The notes below the pieces were generated by a model. The model saw only the letters and a program-made list of their open reading frames with translations, was not told where the DNA came from and did no database searches. From Pseudomonas sp. GM84 (GTDB taxonomy: Bacteria > Pseudomonadota > Gammaproteobacteria > Pseudomonadales > Pseudomonadaceae), in NCBI RefSeq assembly GCF_000282535.1, contig NZ_AKJC01000087.1:1-56376 (forward strand): DNA of 56,376 bases. The letters are read 5' to 3'. Positions 36,611-44,748 of this stretch are shown here, one piece after another (position 1 is the stretch's first letter; each line of letters starts with the position of its first letter). Both the position numbers and the translations under genes were made by a program.

Positions 36611-37674
36611 GAGCCGTTCCTCATGTGTTGGGAGATGGCCACGCCAGCGACTGGCCGCAGGCGCCAACCCTGGCCGACACCCATGCGCACCTTGTCGACC
36701 ACGCGGATGCGGTAGTTGACCAGCACCATGCTCAGCAGCAACAGGGCGCCACCGGCGTTGTGCGCCACCGCCACGGCCAGCGGCAACTGGAACACCACGT
36801 TGCTGATGCCCAGGCCAACCTGCAGCGCCAAGGCGCACAGCACCAGGCGCGCCAGGCCTTGCAGGCCACAGCGATACAGCTTCCAGCTGAGCATCAGCAG
36901 CACGCAGGTGACCAGCAGGGCACCGAGGCGATGGCTGATATGGATGGCCGTGCGCGCATCGCTGTCCAGCTGCCCGCCCAGGTAGTTGGGGCCGACGTGC
37001 TGGGTCAGGTGGAAGCCGTTGCTGAAGTCCGCTGCCGGCCACCACTGGCCATGGCAAGTGGGCAAGTCGATGCAGGCGACCGCCGCATAGTTGGCACTGA
37101 CCCAGCCGCCCAGGGCGATCTGGCCGATGACCACCAGCAACGCCAACGCAGCGATCCGGCGCAGGCTCAAGGGCAACTTCGGCAAGGGCGCAAAGGCCCG
37201 GGATAGACGCAGGGACAGCAGCAACAGCAGGCTCAGGGTGGTGAAGCCGCCGAGCAGATGCGCGGTGACCACCTGCGGCCACAGCTTCAGCGTCACCGTC
37301 CACATGCCGAACGCCGCCTGGGCCAGCACCACGCCCAGCAACAGCACGGGCAGGCGGTAGGGCTGACCGTCGCGGGCATGGCGCCGAACAGCCTGCAAGG
37401 CCAGCAGGGCAATCACCAGTGCCAGGGTCCCGGCGAAGTAGCGATGAACCATCTCGGCCCAGCCCTTGGCTTCTTCCACCGGGTGCTCGGGGAAGTGCAG
37501 CTCGGCATGGGCCAGCTGGGCATCGGTCTTGGGCACGCTGATGAAGCCATAGCAACCCGGCCAGTCGGGGCAGCCCAGGCCGGCATGGGTCAGGCGGGTG
37601 TAGGCACCGAGCAGGACGACCAGCAGTGCCAGCAGGGTGGCGAACACAGCAAGGCGAAATCCAGGTCTAGCCAT
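36595..37674 (-). CDS. ctaA: Haem A synthase CtaA (COX15 family)
   Basis: A 359-residue membrane protein with about eight helices in two similar halves. It oxidises haem O to haem A for the aa3 oxidase. Visible hallmarks are the N-terminal GAYTRLTHAGLGCPDWPGCYG and membrane His residues in MVHRYFAG, QHVGPNYLGG and HISHRLGA. The ATG at 37674 follows the 194-residue gene by nine bases, and its end overlaps the cyoE start. Confidence 0.93.
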   Translation of the reverse strand: MARPGFRLAVFATLLALLVVLLGAYTRLTHAGLGCPDWPGCYGFISVPKTDAQLAHAELHFPEHPVEEAKGWAEMVHRYFAGTLALVIALLALQAVRRHARDGQPYRLPVLLLGVVLAQAAFGMWTVTLKLWPQVVTAHLLGGFTTLSLLLLLSLRLSRAFAPLPKLPLSLRRIAALALLVVIGQIALGGWVSANYAAVACIDLPTCHGQWWPAADFSNGFHLTQHVGPNYLGGQLDSDARTAIHISHRLGALLVTCVLLMLSWKLYRCGLQGLARLVLCALALQVGLGISNVVFQLPLAVAVAHNAGGALLLLSMVLVNYRIRVVDKVRMGVGQGWRLRPVAGVAISQHMRNGSWRRF

Positions 37675-37683
37675 GGCAGGCTC

Positions 37684-38268
37684 CTAGCCGATGTTGGACA
37701 GCTTGAGCAGGTGGCGCAGGTCGTCCAGCACATGTTTGCCATTGACCTTGCCGTCATAGCGCAGCACCAGGTTGCCGTGCGGGTCGACGATCCACAGCTG
37801 CGGACCGGGCTCGCCGACCTTCTGCACGTAGTGCGGGGCATCCAGTGGATAACGTTGCAGCTGCGGGTACTCCCGCCCCAGCAGCTCCTGGTAATCCGCG
37901 CTCAACGGCTGGGAAGCGGCCAGGGCATGGCTGGCGCGGCTGGCGTCACGGCCCAGGCCGACCTGGATCTGCCGCGCCAGGTACACCAGGCGCTGGCAAT
38001 CCTCGGCACAGGCCTCGGGTGCAGCGACCAGCAGCTGCCAACGTGCGTCCTCGCCCGCGATACCGATATCGGCGCGTGTCTGGCCGTTGCCGACCATCGC
38101 CCCGTGATAGCTGCGCCCGTCCGGTACCCAGAACTTGAGCTTGTACATGCTGGTGGCCAGGATCATCGGCCCAAGCACCACCAGGAGGATCAGGATCAGC
38201 TGCAAACGCCCGCGGGCTCTGGGTTTGCCACGTTCAGGCGCGTCCAGTGGAGTGGTGGCGGCGGCCAT
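37684..38268 (-). CDS. Membrane-anchored oxidase-assembly protein of unknown function
   Basis: A 194-residue protein with one N-terminal helix (about 23-43) and a periplasmic domain. The region LLVAAPEACAEDCQRLVYLARQ and the end GPQLWIVDPHGNLVLRY resemble the thioredoxin-like family that accompanies SURF1 and CtaA in proteobacterial cox clusters, with a Cys pair CAEDC that could bind copper or be redox-active. The start at 38268 has AGGAGA upstream and overlaps the SURF1 gene by 35 bases. A role in oxidase assembly is inferred from context only. Confidence 0.8.
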   Translation of the reverse strand: MAAATTPLDAPERGKPRARGRLQLILILLVVLGPMILATSMYKLKFWVPDGRSYHGAMVGNGQTRADIGIAGEDARWQLLVAAPEACAEDCQRLVYLARQIQVGLGRDASRASHALAASQPLSADYQELLGREYPQLQRYPLDAPHYVQKVGEPGPQLWIVDPHGNLVLRYDGKVNGKHVLDDLRHLLKLSNIG

Positions 38269-38977
38269 GGTGATTCTCCTTTTTCTTGTTGTGCCAACCA
38301 AAGTAGAGGTAGAGCAGCACCAGGGCGCCGGCCAGGGCAAACCACTGCACGGCGTAGCCCAGGTGCTTTTCCGGGCCCATGGCGACGACCGGCCAGTCCA
38401 GGCGGTAGCTGGCCGGGCCGGGCTGCAGGCGCAGCTCATAGGCAAAGCCCTCGCGGTCGAGCTGCTGCCACAGCTGTTCGGGGTGTATGGCCGTCAGCAG
38501 GTGCGGCCACTGGCCGCCCGCCGGGTCGGGGTGCAACTGGAAGGTGCTGCCCGGCGCCACGTACACCGAGGCATCCAGGGCCAACGCCTGGCTGGGCGTG
38601 TCGAAATGCACCGGCACACGCCGGTCGGGCCACGCCAGCCAGCCACGGTTGACCAACAGCCACAGGCCGCTGGGCTGATCGTGGAACGGCTGCAGCAGCT
38701 CGACACCGGCCTGCCCGTCACGTATGCGGTTGTCCAGCAGCAGGCTGTGCTCGGCATCGAAACGGCCATACAGGTGGACCTGGCGGAAGGCCGGATCGCT
38801 GCTTTGCTGCAAGCTGGAAATGGCCAGCGGCGCATCAGCACTGCGCTGGGCGTAGGTAGCCAGGAGCGCGCGCTTCTCGTCGGCCCGGCCAAGCTGCCAG
38901 CAGCCCAGCGCAACCAACCCCGGTAGTAGCGCGAGCACCACCAGGGTTGGTATCCAGCCTGGGCGAAAGGGCCTCAT
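38234..38977 (-). CDS. SURF1-family cytochrome oxidase assembly protein
   Basis: A 247-residue protein with two helices, one at each end (about 10-28 and 213-230), flanking a periplasmic domain, the usual SURF1 topology. It starts MRPFRPGWIPTLVVLALLPG and shows GCWQLGRADEK, VNRGWLAWPDRR and GYAVQWFALA, all family signatures. SURF1 helps insert haem A into subunit I. Its 3' end overlaps the next gene by 35 bases. Confidence 0.92.
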   Translation of the reverse strand: MRPFRPGWIPTLVVLALLPGLVALGCWQLGRADEKRALLATYAQRSADAPLAISSLQQSSDPAFRQVHLYGRFDAEHSLLLDNRIRDGQAGVELLQPFHDQPSGLWLLVNRGWLAWPDRRVPVHFDTPSQALALDASVYVAPGSTFQLHPDPAGGQWPHLLTAIHPEQLWQQLDREGFAYELRLQPGPASYRLDWPVVAMGPEKHLGYAVQWFALAGALVLLYLYFGWHNKKKENHHGRRHHSTGRA

Positions 38978-39041
38978 CGAAGGCTCGTCGGGTCAGTCGC
39001 TATACTTGTATTCATCACTGCATTCCCCCGGAGTTGTCGCC

Positions 39042-39245
39042 ATGCTCAAGGCCGCGATTGTCCTGCTGCTGTTGGCCACGGTTGCCAGCCTGTTCAGTGG
39101 CCTGGTGTTTCTGGTCAAGGACGATGAGAACTCGACCCGCCTGCTGAAGGCGCTGACCGTGCGTGTCACCTTGGCCAGCCTGACCATTGGCCTGGTGGCG
39201 TATGGCTTCATCAGTGGCCAGCTTGTCTCGCATGCTCCCTTCTGA
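39042..39245 (+). CDS. DUF2909 twin-transmembrane protein
   Basis: A 67-residue protein starting MLKAAIVLLLLATVASLFSG with two hydrophobic helices (about 3-25 and 40-62) joined by a charged loop (KDDENSTRLLKALTVRV). This is the DUF2909 twin-helix family found inside cytochrome oxidase clusters. The ATG at 39042 has GGAG upstream. It points against the flanking cox genes, which is unexpected for a co-functioning subunit; a role in oxidase assembly or stability is guesswork. Confidence 0.87.
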   Translation: MLKAAIVLLLLATVASLFSGLVFLVKDDENSTRLLKALTVRVTLASLTIGLVAYGFISGQLVSHAPF

Positions 39246-39259
39246 ATTCGTACTGACCC

Positions 39260-39344
39260 TATCGCCGGCAAGCCGACTCCCACAGGGTTCAGCGCCGCTC
39301 TTGAAAGCTGTGGTGAACATGTGGGAGCCAGCTTGCTGGCGATA
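39260..39344. repeat. REP inverted pair, diverged GCCGGC class
   Basis: The pair lies between DUF2909 and coxC. Both copies carry substitutions (GCCGGCAAGCCGACTCCCAC and GTGGGAGCCAGCTTGCTGGC), making it the most diverged pair in the window. Confidence 0.88.
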
Positions 39345-39349
39345 GGGCC

Positions 39350-40237
39350 CTAAAGCACATACACAAAGATGAACAACCCCACCCACACCACATCGACGAA
39401 GTGCCAGTACCAGCTGGCCGCTTCGAAACCGAAGTGTTTCTCGGGGTTGAAATGCCCGCGCAGGATGCGCGCGAACATGACGATCAGGATGATCGTGCCC
39501 AGGGTCACGTGGGCACCGTGGAAGCCCGTGAGCATGAAGAACGTCGCGCCGTAGATCCCCGAACCGAGGGTCAGCCCCAGCTTGGTATAGGCCTCGTGGT
39601 ACTCGTAGGCCTGCAACGTGATAAAGCTGATGCCCAGAATGATGGTCAGCGCCATCCACAGCTTCAGCGCACCGCGATGGTCACGGCGCAGGGCGTGGTG
39701 GGCGATGGTGATGGTCACGCTGGAGCTGACCAGCAGAATGGTGTTGATCAGCGGCAGGTGCCACGGGTCGATGACTTCCTTGGGCGGCGGGAACAGCTTG
39801 GGGTCTGGCGTGTGCAGCAGTGGCCAGGCGAATTCGAAGCTGGGCCAGAGCATGTGCGCGACCCCCTTGGCACCCTCGCCACCGAGCCACGGCCCGGCCA
39901 GCACGCGCACATAGAACAGCGCGCCGAAGAAGGCCATGAAGAACATCACTTCAGAGAAGATGAACCAGCTCATGCCCCAGCGGAACGAGCGGTCGAGCTG
40001 CGAGCTGTAGAGCCCGGCTCGGCTTTCCTTGACCACCGCCCCGAACCAGCCGAACAGCATGTAGACCAGGAACAGCGCACCGACGAAGAAGATCAGCGGC
40101 CCGTGGGAGTCGGGGTGGCCGGCCTTGAGGTCGTTGAACCAGGTACCCAGGCCGAACACGGTGATGAACATGCCGATGGTGGCGATGATCGGCCACTTGC
40201 TCTGCGCCGGAACATAGTAGTGCTCGTGACTTGCCAT
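39350..40237 (-). CDS. coxC: Cytochrome c oxidase subunit III
   Basis: A 295-residue membrane protein with seven helices, starting MASHEHYYVPAQSKWP. Family landmarks are WGMSWFIFSEVMFFMAFFGA, LQAYEYHEAY and GFHGAHVTLGT, with ASWYWHFVDVVW near the end. It stabilises the proton-pumping core. It is preceded by ctaG (16-base gap) and ends near the REP pair. Confidence 0.96.
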   Translation of the reverse strand: MASHEHYYVPAQSKWPIIATIGMFITVFGLGTWFNDLKAGHPDSHGPLIFFVGALFLVYMLFGWFGAVVKESRAGLYSSQLDRSFRWGMSWFIFSEVMFFMAFFGALFYVRVLAGPWLGGEGAKGVAHMLWPSFEFAWPLLHTPDPKLFPPPKEVIDPWHLPLINTILLVSSSVTITIAHHALRRDHRGALKLWMALTIILGISFITLQAYEYHEAYTKLGLTLGSGIYGATFFMLTGFHGAHVTLGTIILIVMFARILRGHFNPEKHFGFEAASWYWHFVDVVWVGLFIFVYVL

Positions 40238-40253
40238 TGCTGTTCTCCTTCCC

Positions 40254-40820
40254 TTAACGGGCGCCCTGGACGTCCTGGGCCGCGTTGTGGGCGACCGGCG
40301 GGTGGCGAGCGGTGATGTCGAACAAGGTGTAGGCCAGTGTCAGGTGCTTCACGCTGGCCGGCAGGTCGCGGTCGACGATGAAGCGCACCGGCATTTCGAT
40401 GCGTTCGCCGGGCTGCAGCACCTGCTGGGTAAAGCAGAAGCACTCGGTCTTGTGGAAGTACGCCGCGGCTTCGGCCGGGGTGATGCTCGGTATGGCCTGG
40501 GCACTCATGGGCCGGTCGGTCGGGTTGTGGGCGATGAAGATCATCTGGTTGACCGCCCCCGGGTTGACCTCGATCTGGTCGGCGGTGGAATAGAAGTCCC
40601 AGACCATGTCACCGGCATTGGTCGACATGAACTGCACCCGCACCGAACGCGTCGGGTCGCTGACCTGGCTGCCTTCGTATTGCCCACCGGTCTTGCCATT
40701 GATGCCGAAGGCCTTGCACATCACGTCGTAGATCGGCACCAGGGCGAAGCCGAAGGCGAACATCACCACCGTCAGCATCAGCAGGCGCAGCACCAGGCGT
40801 TTGAGCGGTTGGCCGGTCAT
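40254..40820 (-). CDS. ctaG: Cytochrome c oxidase copper-assembly protein Cox11/CtaG
   Basis: A 188-residue protein with one N-terminal helix (about 10-28) and a periplasmic immunoglobulin-like domain. The copper-binding ECFCFTQQ motif is intact, and VPIYDVMCKAFGING precedes it. It inserts CuB into subunit I. It sits nine bases after coxA and 16 before coxC. Confidence 0.95.
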   Translation of the reverse strand: MTGQPLKRLVLRLLMLTVVMFAFGFALVPIYDVMCKAFGINGKTGGQYEGSQVSDPTRSVRVQFMSTNAGDMVWDFYSTADQIEVNPGAVNQMIFIAHNPTDRPMSAQAIPSITPAEAAAYFHKTECFCFTQQVLQPGERIEMPVRFIVDRDLPASVKHLTLAYTLFDITARHPPVAHNAAQDVQGAR

Positions 40821-40829
40821 GGCGGTTCC

Positions 40830-42419
40830 CTATTTCACTTCCGGTGGCGTCTGGAAGGTGTGGTAGGGCGCAGGCGAGGGGATCGACCACTCCAGGCCCT
40901 CGGCACCGTCCCACGGCTTGGCCGGTGCCGGCGCGCCGCCGCGGATGCACTTGATGACGATGAACAGGAAGAAGATCTGCGTGGCGCCGAACATGAAGGC
41001 ACCGATCGACGACACCATGTTGAAGTCGGCGAACTGCAGGTTGTAGTCGGGGATGCGCCGTGGCATGCCGGCCAGGCCAACGAAATGCATGGGGAAGAAG
41101 GCCATGTTCATGCCGACGAACGACAGCCAGAAGTGCAGCTTGCCGAGGGTTTCGTCGTACATGTGCCCGGTCCACTTCGGCAGCCAGTAGTAGGCCGAGG
41201 CGAAGATGCCGAAGATCGCCCCCGGCACCAGCACGTAGTGGAAATGCGCCACCACGAAGTAGGTGTCGTGGTACTGGAAGTCGGCGGGAGCAATCGCCAG
41301 CATCAGCCCGGAGAAGCCACCGATGGTGAACAGGATGACAAAGGCGATGGCGAACAGCATCGGTGTCTCGAAGGTCAGCGAGCCTTCCCACATGGTGCTG
41401 ACCCAGTTGAACACCTTCACCCCGGTGGGCACCGCAATCAGCATGGTGGCGTACATGAAGAACAGCTCACCGACCACCGGGATGCCGACCACGAACATGT
41501 GGTGGGCCCAGACGATGAACGACAGGAAGGCGATGGCCCCGGTGGCATAGACCATCGAGGTGTAGCCGAACAGTGGCTTGCGCGAAAACGCCGGGATGAT
41601 CGAACTGACCGCGCCGAAGGCCGGCAGGATCATGATGTACACCTCGGGGTGGCCGAAGAACCAGAACACGTGCTGGAACAGCACCGGGTCGCCGCCGCCG
41701 GCGGCGCTGAAGAAACTGGTGCCGAAGTGGATGTCCATCAGCATCATGGTCACCACGCCGGCCAGCACCGGCATCACCGCAATGAGCAGGAACGCGGTGA
41801 TCAGCCAGGTCCAGACGAACAATGGCATCTTCATCAATGTCATGCCGGGTGCGCGCAGGTTGAGGATGGTGGCGATCACGTTGATCGCGCCCATGATCGA
41901 GCTGATGCCCATCAGGTGAATGGCGAAGATGAAGAAGGTGACGCTGGCCGGTGCGTAGGTGGTCGACAGCGGCGCATAGAAGGTCCAGCCGAAGTTGGGC
42001 CCGCCGCCCGGGGTGAACAAGGTCGAAACCAGCAGCAGGAAGGCCGCCGGCAACAGCCAGAAACTGAAGTTGTTCATCCGCGGCAGGGCCATGTCCGGCG
42101 CGCCGATCATCAGCGGGATCATCCAGTTGGCCAGGCCGACGAAGGCCGGCATCACCGCGCCGAACACCATGATCAGGCCGTGCATGGTGGTCATCTGGTT
42201 GAAGAACTCAGGTTGCACGATCTGCAGCCCGGGCTGGAACAGTTCGGCGCGGATCACCATGGCGAACGAGCCGCCGAGCAGGAACATGATGAAGCTGAAC
42301 CACAGGTACATCGTGCCGATGTCCTTGTGGTTGGTGGTCAGCACCCAGCGCATCAGGCCCTTGGCCGGGCCATGTGCGTGGTCATGGCCGTGGGCGTGGT
42401 CGTCGATCACTGCACTCAT
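40830..42419 (-). CDS. coxA: Cytochrome c oxidase subunit I
   Basis: A 529-residue haem-copper oxidase subunit with 12 helices. Haem a ligand His is in TMHGLIMVFG; CuB ligands and the cross-linked Tyr lie in WFFGHPEVYIMILP and VWAHHMFVVG; the haem a3/a ligands are in VAHFHYVLVPG. The K-channel Lys is seen in PTGVKVFNW. It reduces oxygen to water and pumps protons. The start at 42419 begins MSAVIDDHAHGHDHAHG, a histidine-rich N-terminus. Confidence 0.97.
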   Translation of the reverse strand: MSAVIDDHAHGHDHAHGPAKGLMRWVLTTNHKDIGTMYLWFSFIMFLLGGSFAMVIRAELFQPGLQIVQPEFFNQMTTMHGLIMVFGAVMPAFVGLANWMIPLMIGAPDMALPRMNNFSFWLLPAAFLLLVSTLFTPGGGPNFGWTFYAPLSTTYAPASVTFFIFAIHLMGISSIMGAINVIATILNLRAPGMTLMKMPLFVWTWLITAFLLIAVMPVLAGVVTMMLMDIHFGTSFFSAAGGGDPVLFQHVFWFFGHPEVYIMILPAFGAVSSIIPAFSRKPLFGYTSMVYATGAIAFLSFIVWAHHMFVVGIPVVGELFFMYATMLIAVPTGVKVFNWVSTMWEGSLTFETPMLFAIAFVILFTIGGFSGLMLAIAPADFQYHDTYFVVAHFHYVLVPGAIFGIFASAYYWLPKWTGHMYDETLGKLHFWLSFVGMNMAFFPMHFVGLAGMPRRIPDYNLQFADFNMVSSIGAFMFGATQIFFLFIVIKCIRGGAPAPAKPWDGAEGLEWSIPSPAPYHTFQTPPEVK

Positions 42420-42462
42420 GTCCTGTCTCCTGCAATCCATTGATTGCCGCGAGTAACCCGGT

Positions 42463-43590
42463 TCATTGCGCTTCTGCCTGCTTGAGCGCCAGCACGTCCT
42501 TCGGCGTGACCATGTCGCCCTTGTTGTTGCCCCAGGCGTTGCGCTCGTAGGTGACCACGGCGGCGATGTCGACTTCCGACAGCTGCTTGCCGAATGCAGC
42601 CATGGCAGTGCCAGGCTTGCCATGGAAGACGATGCCCAGGTGGCCTTCCTTCGGCCCGGTAGCGATCTTCGAGCCCTTGAGCGCCGGGAACATCGGCGGC
42701 AGGCCCTGGCCTTCGGCCTGGTGACAGGCGACGCAGGTGGTGTGGTAGACCTTGTCGCCGCGCTCGACCAGCTCTTCGAGGGTCCATTCCTTGCTGGTCA
42801 GCTCCTTGAGCTTGGCCGCCTCGGCCTTGCGCTCGGCGAGCCAGGTGTCGTAGTCGGCCTTGGACTTGACCTCGACCACCACCGGCATGAAGCCGTGGTC
42901 CTTGCCGCACAGCTCGGTGCACTGGCCGCGGTAGATGCCGGGCTTCTCGATGCGCGTCCAGGCTTCGTTGACGAACCCCGGGATAGCGTCACGCTTGACC
43001 GCGAAGGCCGGTACCCACCAGGAATGGATCACGTCGGCGGCGGTCACCAGAAAGCGCACTTTCGCCCCCACCGGCAGCACCAGCGGCTGGTCGACTTCGA
43101 GCAGGTAATGTTCGTCCTTGGCGGCCTTGTTGTGGATCTGATCGGCAGGGGTAGCCAGGTTGCTGAAGAACTCCACGTCCTGGCCCAGGTATTTGTAGTG
43201 CCATTTCCACTGGTAGCCGGTGACCTGAATGTCGATATCCGACTCACTGGCGTCGTAGATGTCGATCAGGGTCTTGGTGGCGGGAATGGCCATGGCCACG
43301 AGAATCAGGAAGGGGACCACGGTCCAGAGGATTTCCACCCAGGTATGCTCGTGGAAATGCGCGGCCTGCTGGCCAGTGGAACGCCGGTGCAGGACCATGG
43401 ACCAGAACATCGCGCCGAACACCACGACGCCGATGATCACGCAGATCCAGAAGATGGTCATGTGCAGGTCGAACACGGCGTTGGAGACTTCCGTCGCCCC
43501 TGGCGCCATGTTCACGGTCCAGGCGGCGTTGGCCTGACCGAAAACCGACCACAACAGAAGGCCCATCCAGACATGTGGATGTCGCATCAT
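42463..43590 (-). CDS. coxB: Cytochrome c oxidase subunit II with fused cytochrome c (caa3 type)
   Basis: A 375-residue subunit. A signal peptide (ending QANA) and two helices (about 50-70 and 90-112) precede the CuA domain, whose ligands are visible in GQCTELCGKDHGFMP. A C-terminal class I cytochrome c domain (about 275-365) has the haem site CVACH and an axial Met in GTAMAAFG. This fusion defines a caa3-type oxidase that accepts electrons from soluble cytochromes such as c4 or c5. ATG codons at 43590 and 43587 are adjacent; the first has AAGGGG upstream. Confidence 0.95.
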   Translation of the reverse strand: MMRHPHVWMGLLLWSVFGQANAAWTVNMAPGATEVSNAVFDLHMTIFWICVIIGVVVFGAMFWSMVLHRRSTGQQAAHFHEHTWVEILWTVVPFLILVAMAIPATKTLIDIYDASESDIDIQVTGYQWKWHYKYLGQDVEFFSNLATPADQIHNKAAKDEHYLLEVDQPLVLPVGAKVRFLVTAADVIHSWWVPAFAVKRDAIPGFVNEAWTRIEKPGIYRGQCTELCGKDHGFMPVVVEVKSKADYDTWLAERKAEAAKLKELTSKEWTLEELVERGDKVYHTTCVACHQAEGQGLPPMFPALKGSKIATGPKEGHLGIVFHGKPGTAMAAFGKQLSEVDIAAVVTYERNAWGNNKGDMVTPKDVLALKQAEAQ

Positions 43591-43959
43591 TGCGGGTTCC
43601 CCTTCTAGTTCTTGTTGTCCCGAAGGCGTGGCCTGCGGCAAGCGGGAACGGCGGTCAAGACTGCCTGACTTCGACGACCGAGCCCCCTGCGAAAGCAGAC
43701 GGGCCTCATCAACGAATCACGTTCAACCCGAGTATAGACACCGACCAATGGCACGCAACGCGAGGGGAGAAATGAACTGCATGAAATTGTGAAATGACGC
43801 GCAAGCCGCGCGCTAGATAGGGTCTGGCATAATGGTGGCACTTGGTTATACCCAACAGCGCACACGTTTGCGAGATTTATAACAAATGAGTCTTAGGTAT
43901 TCGGTATACCGAGCTAATTTAGTGTCTTCCGTTTGAAACGTCTTGTCCCTGGAGTTGTC
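43591..43959. other. 369-base divergent promoter region of coxB and the 213-residue gene
   Basis: No gene is seen. The right half is AT-rich around 43875-43920 and holds a perfect 12-base palindrome (43901-43912) 48 bases before the rightward gene. Promoters for both directions must lie here, but I cannot assign -35/-10 boxes with confidence. Confidence 0.6.
43901..43912. promoter_or_regulatory. Perfect palindrome TCGGTATACCGA (possible operator)
   Basis: A 12-base perfect palindrome in the AT-rich promoter region, 48 bases before the start of an uncharacterised gene. The symmetry and position suit a dimeric regulator, but no known consensus is recognised. Confidence 0.4.
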
Positions 43960-44601
43960 ATGAACATCGCTGCTGTACGCGAGCAAATTAGCCAAGCCCA
44001 CGATCACGAAGGCCGTACCGGTCAACTGAAAGAGCGTCTCGAGCTGCAACTGCCACACCTGCACCCCTCGATCCAACTGCCTGAGCAGGACGCCCAGGGT
44101 ACTTTGGCGCGCTTCGTCAGCGCTTACATCGACCAGGTTCCGGAGCTGATCGAGGCTGCCCATGAGGTGGCCCGCGAAGCCGGTATCGAGTCGCAGATCA
44201 AACCGGTTCTGAAGATCGCCGAGGCCTATTTCCTGCAACCACCGAGCGTGATGCAGGGGCAGGTTGGCCTAGACTGCCTGCTGGATGAAGCCTACCTGGC
44301 GCATCGCCTGGTGGAAGAAGTGAACGACCTGTACATCCGCCATTTCCAGCAGCCGCTGATTCCTTTCGATACCACCCTGGCCAACCTGATCGCGCATCAG
44401 CTGATCGGCGAGACCTTTGCCAACCAGCTGGATGAGGTTGTGCACCATTCGGTGGATGAGATGCTCAACGACGAAAGCTTTGCGGCAGAGTCGGTGGAGG
44501 CCTATCGCGAGGCCCTGTGCAGCCCGGAAACCGGCGCCGCCTGGAAGCGCTGGCCATGCCTGTCGCGCCAGCTGGGCGTGGAGCTGGGCCAGCCCGCCTG
44601 A
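43960..44601 (+). CDS. Conserved helical protein of unknown function
   Basis: A 213-residue soluble, largely helical and acidic protein with no signal peptide or membrane segment. Notable segments are YIDQVPELIEAAHEVAREAG, EAYFLQPP and HRLVEEVNDLYIRHF. I recall a similar P. aeruginosa protein beside the SulP/carbonic anhydrase genes (PA0104) but no function. The ATG at 43960 has GGAG upstream; a longer frame from 43933 lacks one. It is divergent from coxB and converges on the SulP gene. Confidence 0.82.
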   Translation: MNIAAVREQISQAHDHEGRTGQLKERLELQLPHLHPSIQLPEQDAQGTLARFVSAYIDQVPELIEAAHEVAREAGIESQIKPVLKIAEAYFLQPPSVMQGQVGLDCLLDEAYLAHRLVEEVNDLYIRHFQQPLIPFDTTLANLIAHQLIGETFANQLDEVVHHSVDEMLNDESFAAESVEAYREALCSPETGAAWKRWPCLSRQLGVELGQPA

Positions 44602-44632
44602 TTTCGACGTTGATGGTGTCTGAGCTGGCCTC

Positions 44633-44716
44633 TTCGCGGGACAAGCCCGCTCCCACAAGTACGGTGTTGCTCTGAAGAGCAGTACATAACCTGTGGGAGC
44701 GGGCTTGTCCCGCGAA
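44633..44716. repeat. REP inverted pair, CGCGGG class
   Basis: Two inverted copies of TTCGCGGGACAAGCCCGCTC lie between the convergent 213-residue gene and the SulP gene. Confidence 0.92.
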
Positions 44717-44748
44717 GAGTCCAGCTCAGTCTACGAAAATGGTCGCAA

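Noticed and set aside
40287..42443. A 718-codon plus-strand frame opposite coxA and ctaG
   Set aside because: Shadow of coxA and ctaG, which carry all haem and copper ligands; the shadow product is low-complexity E, H, R and Q.
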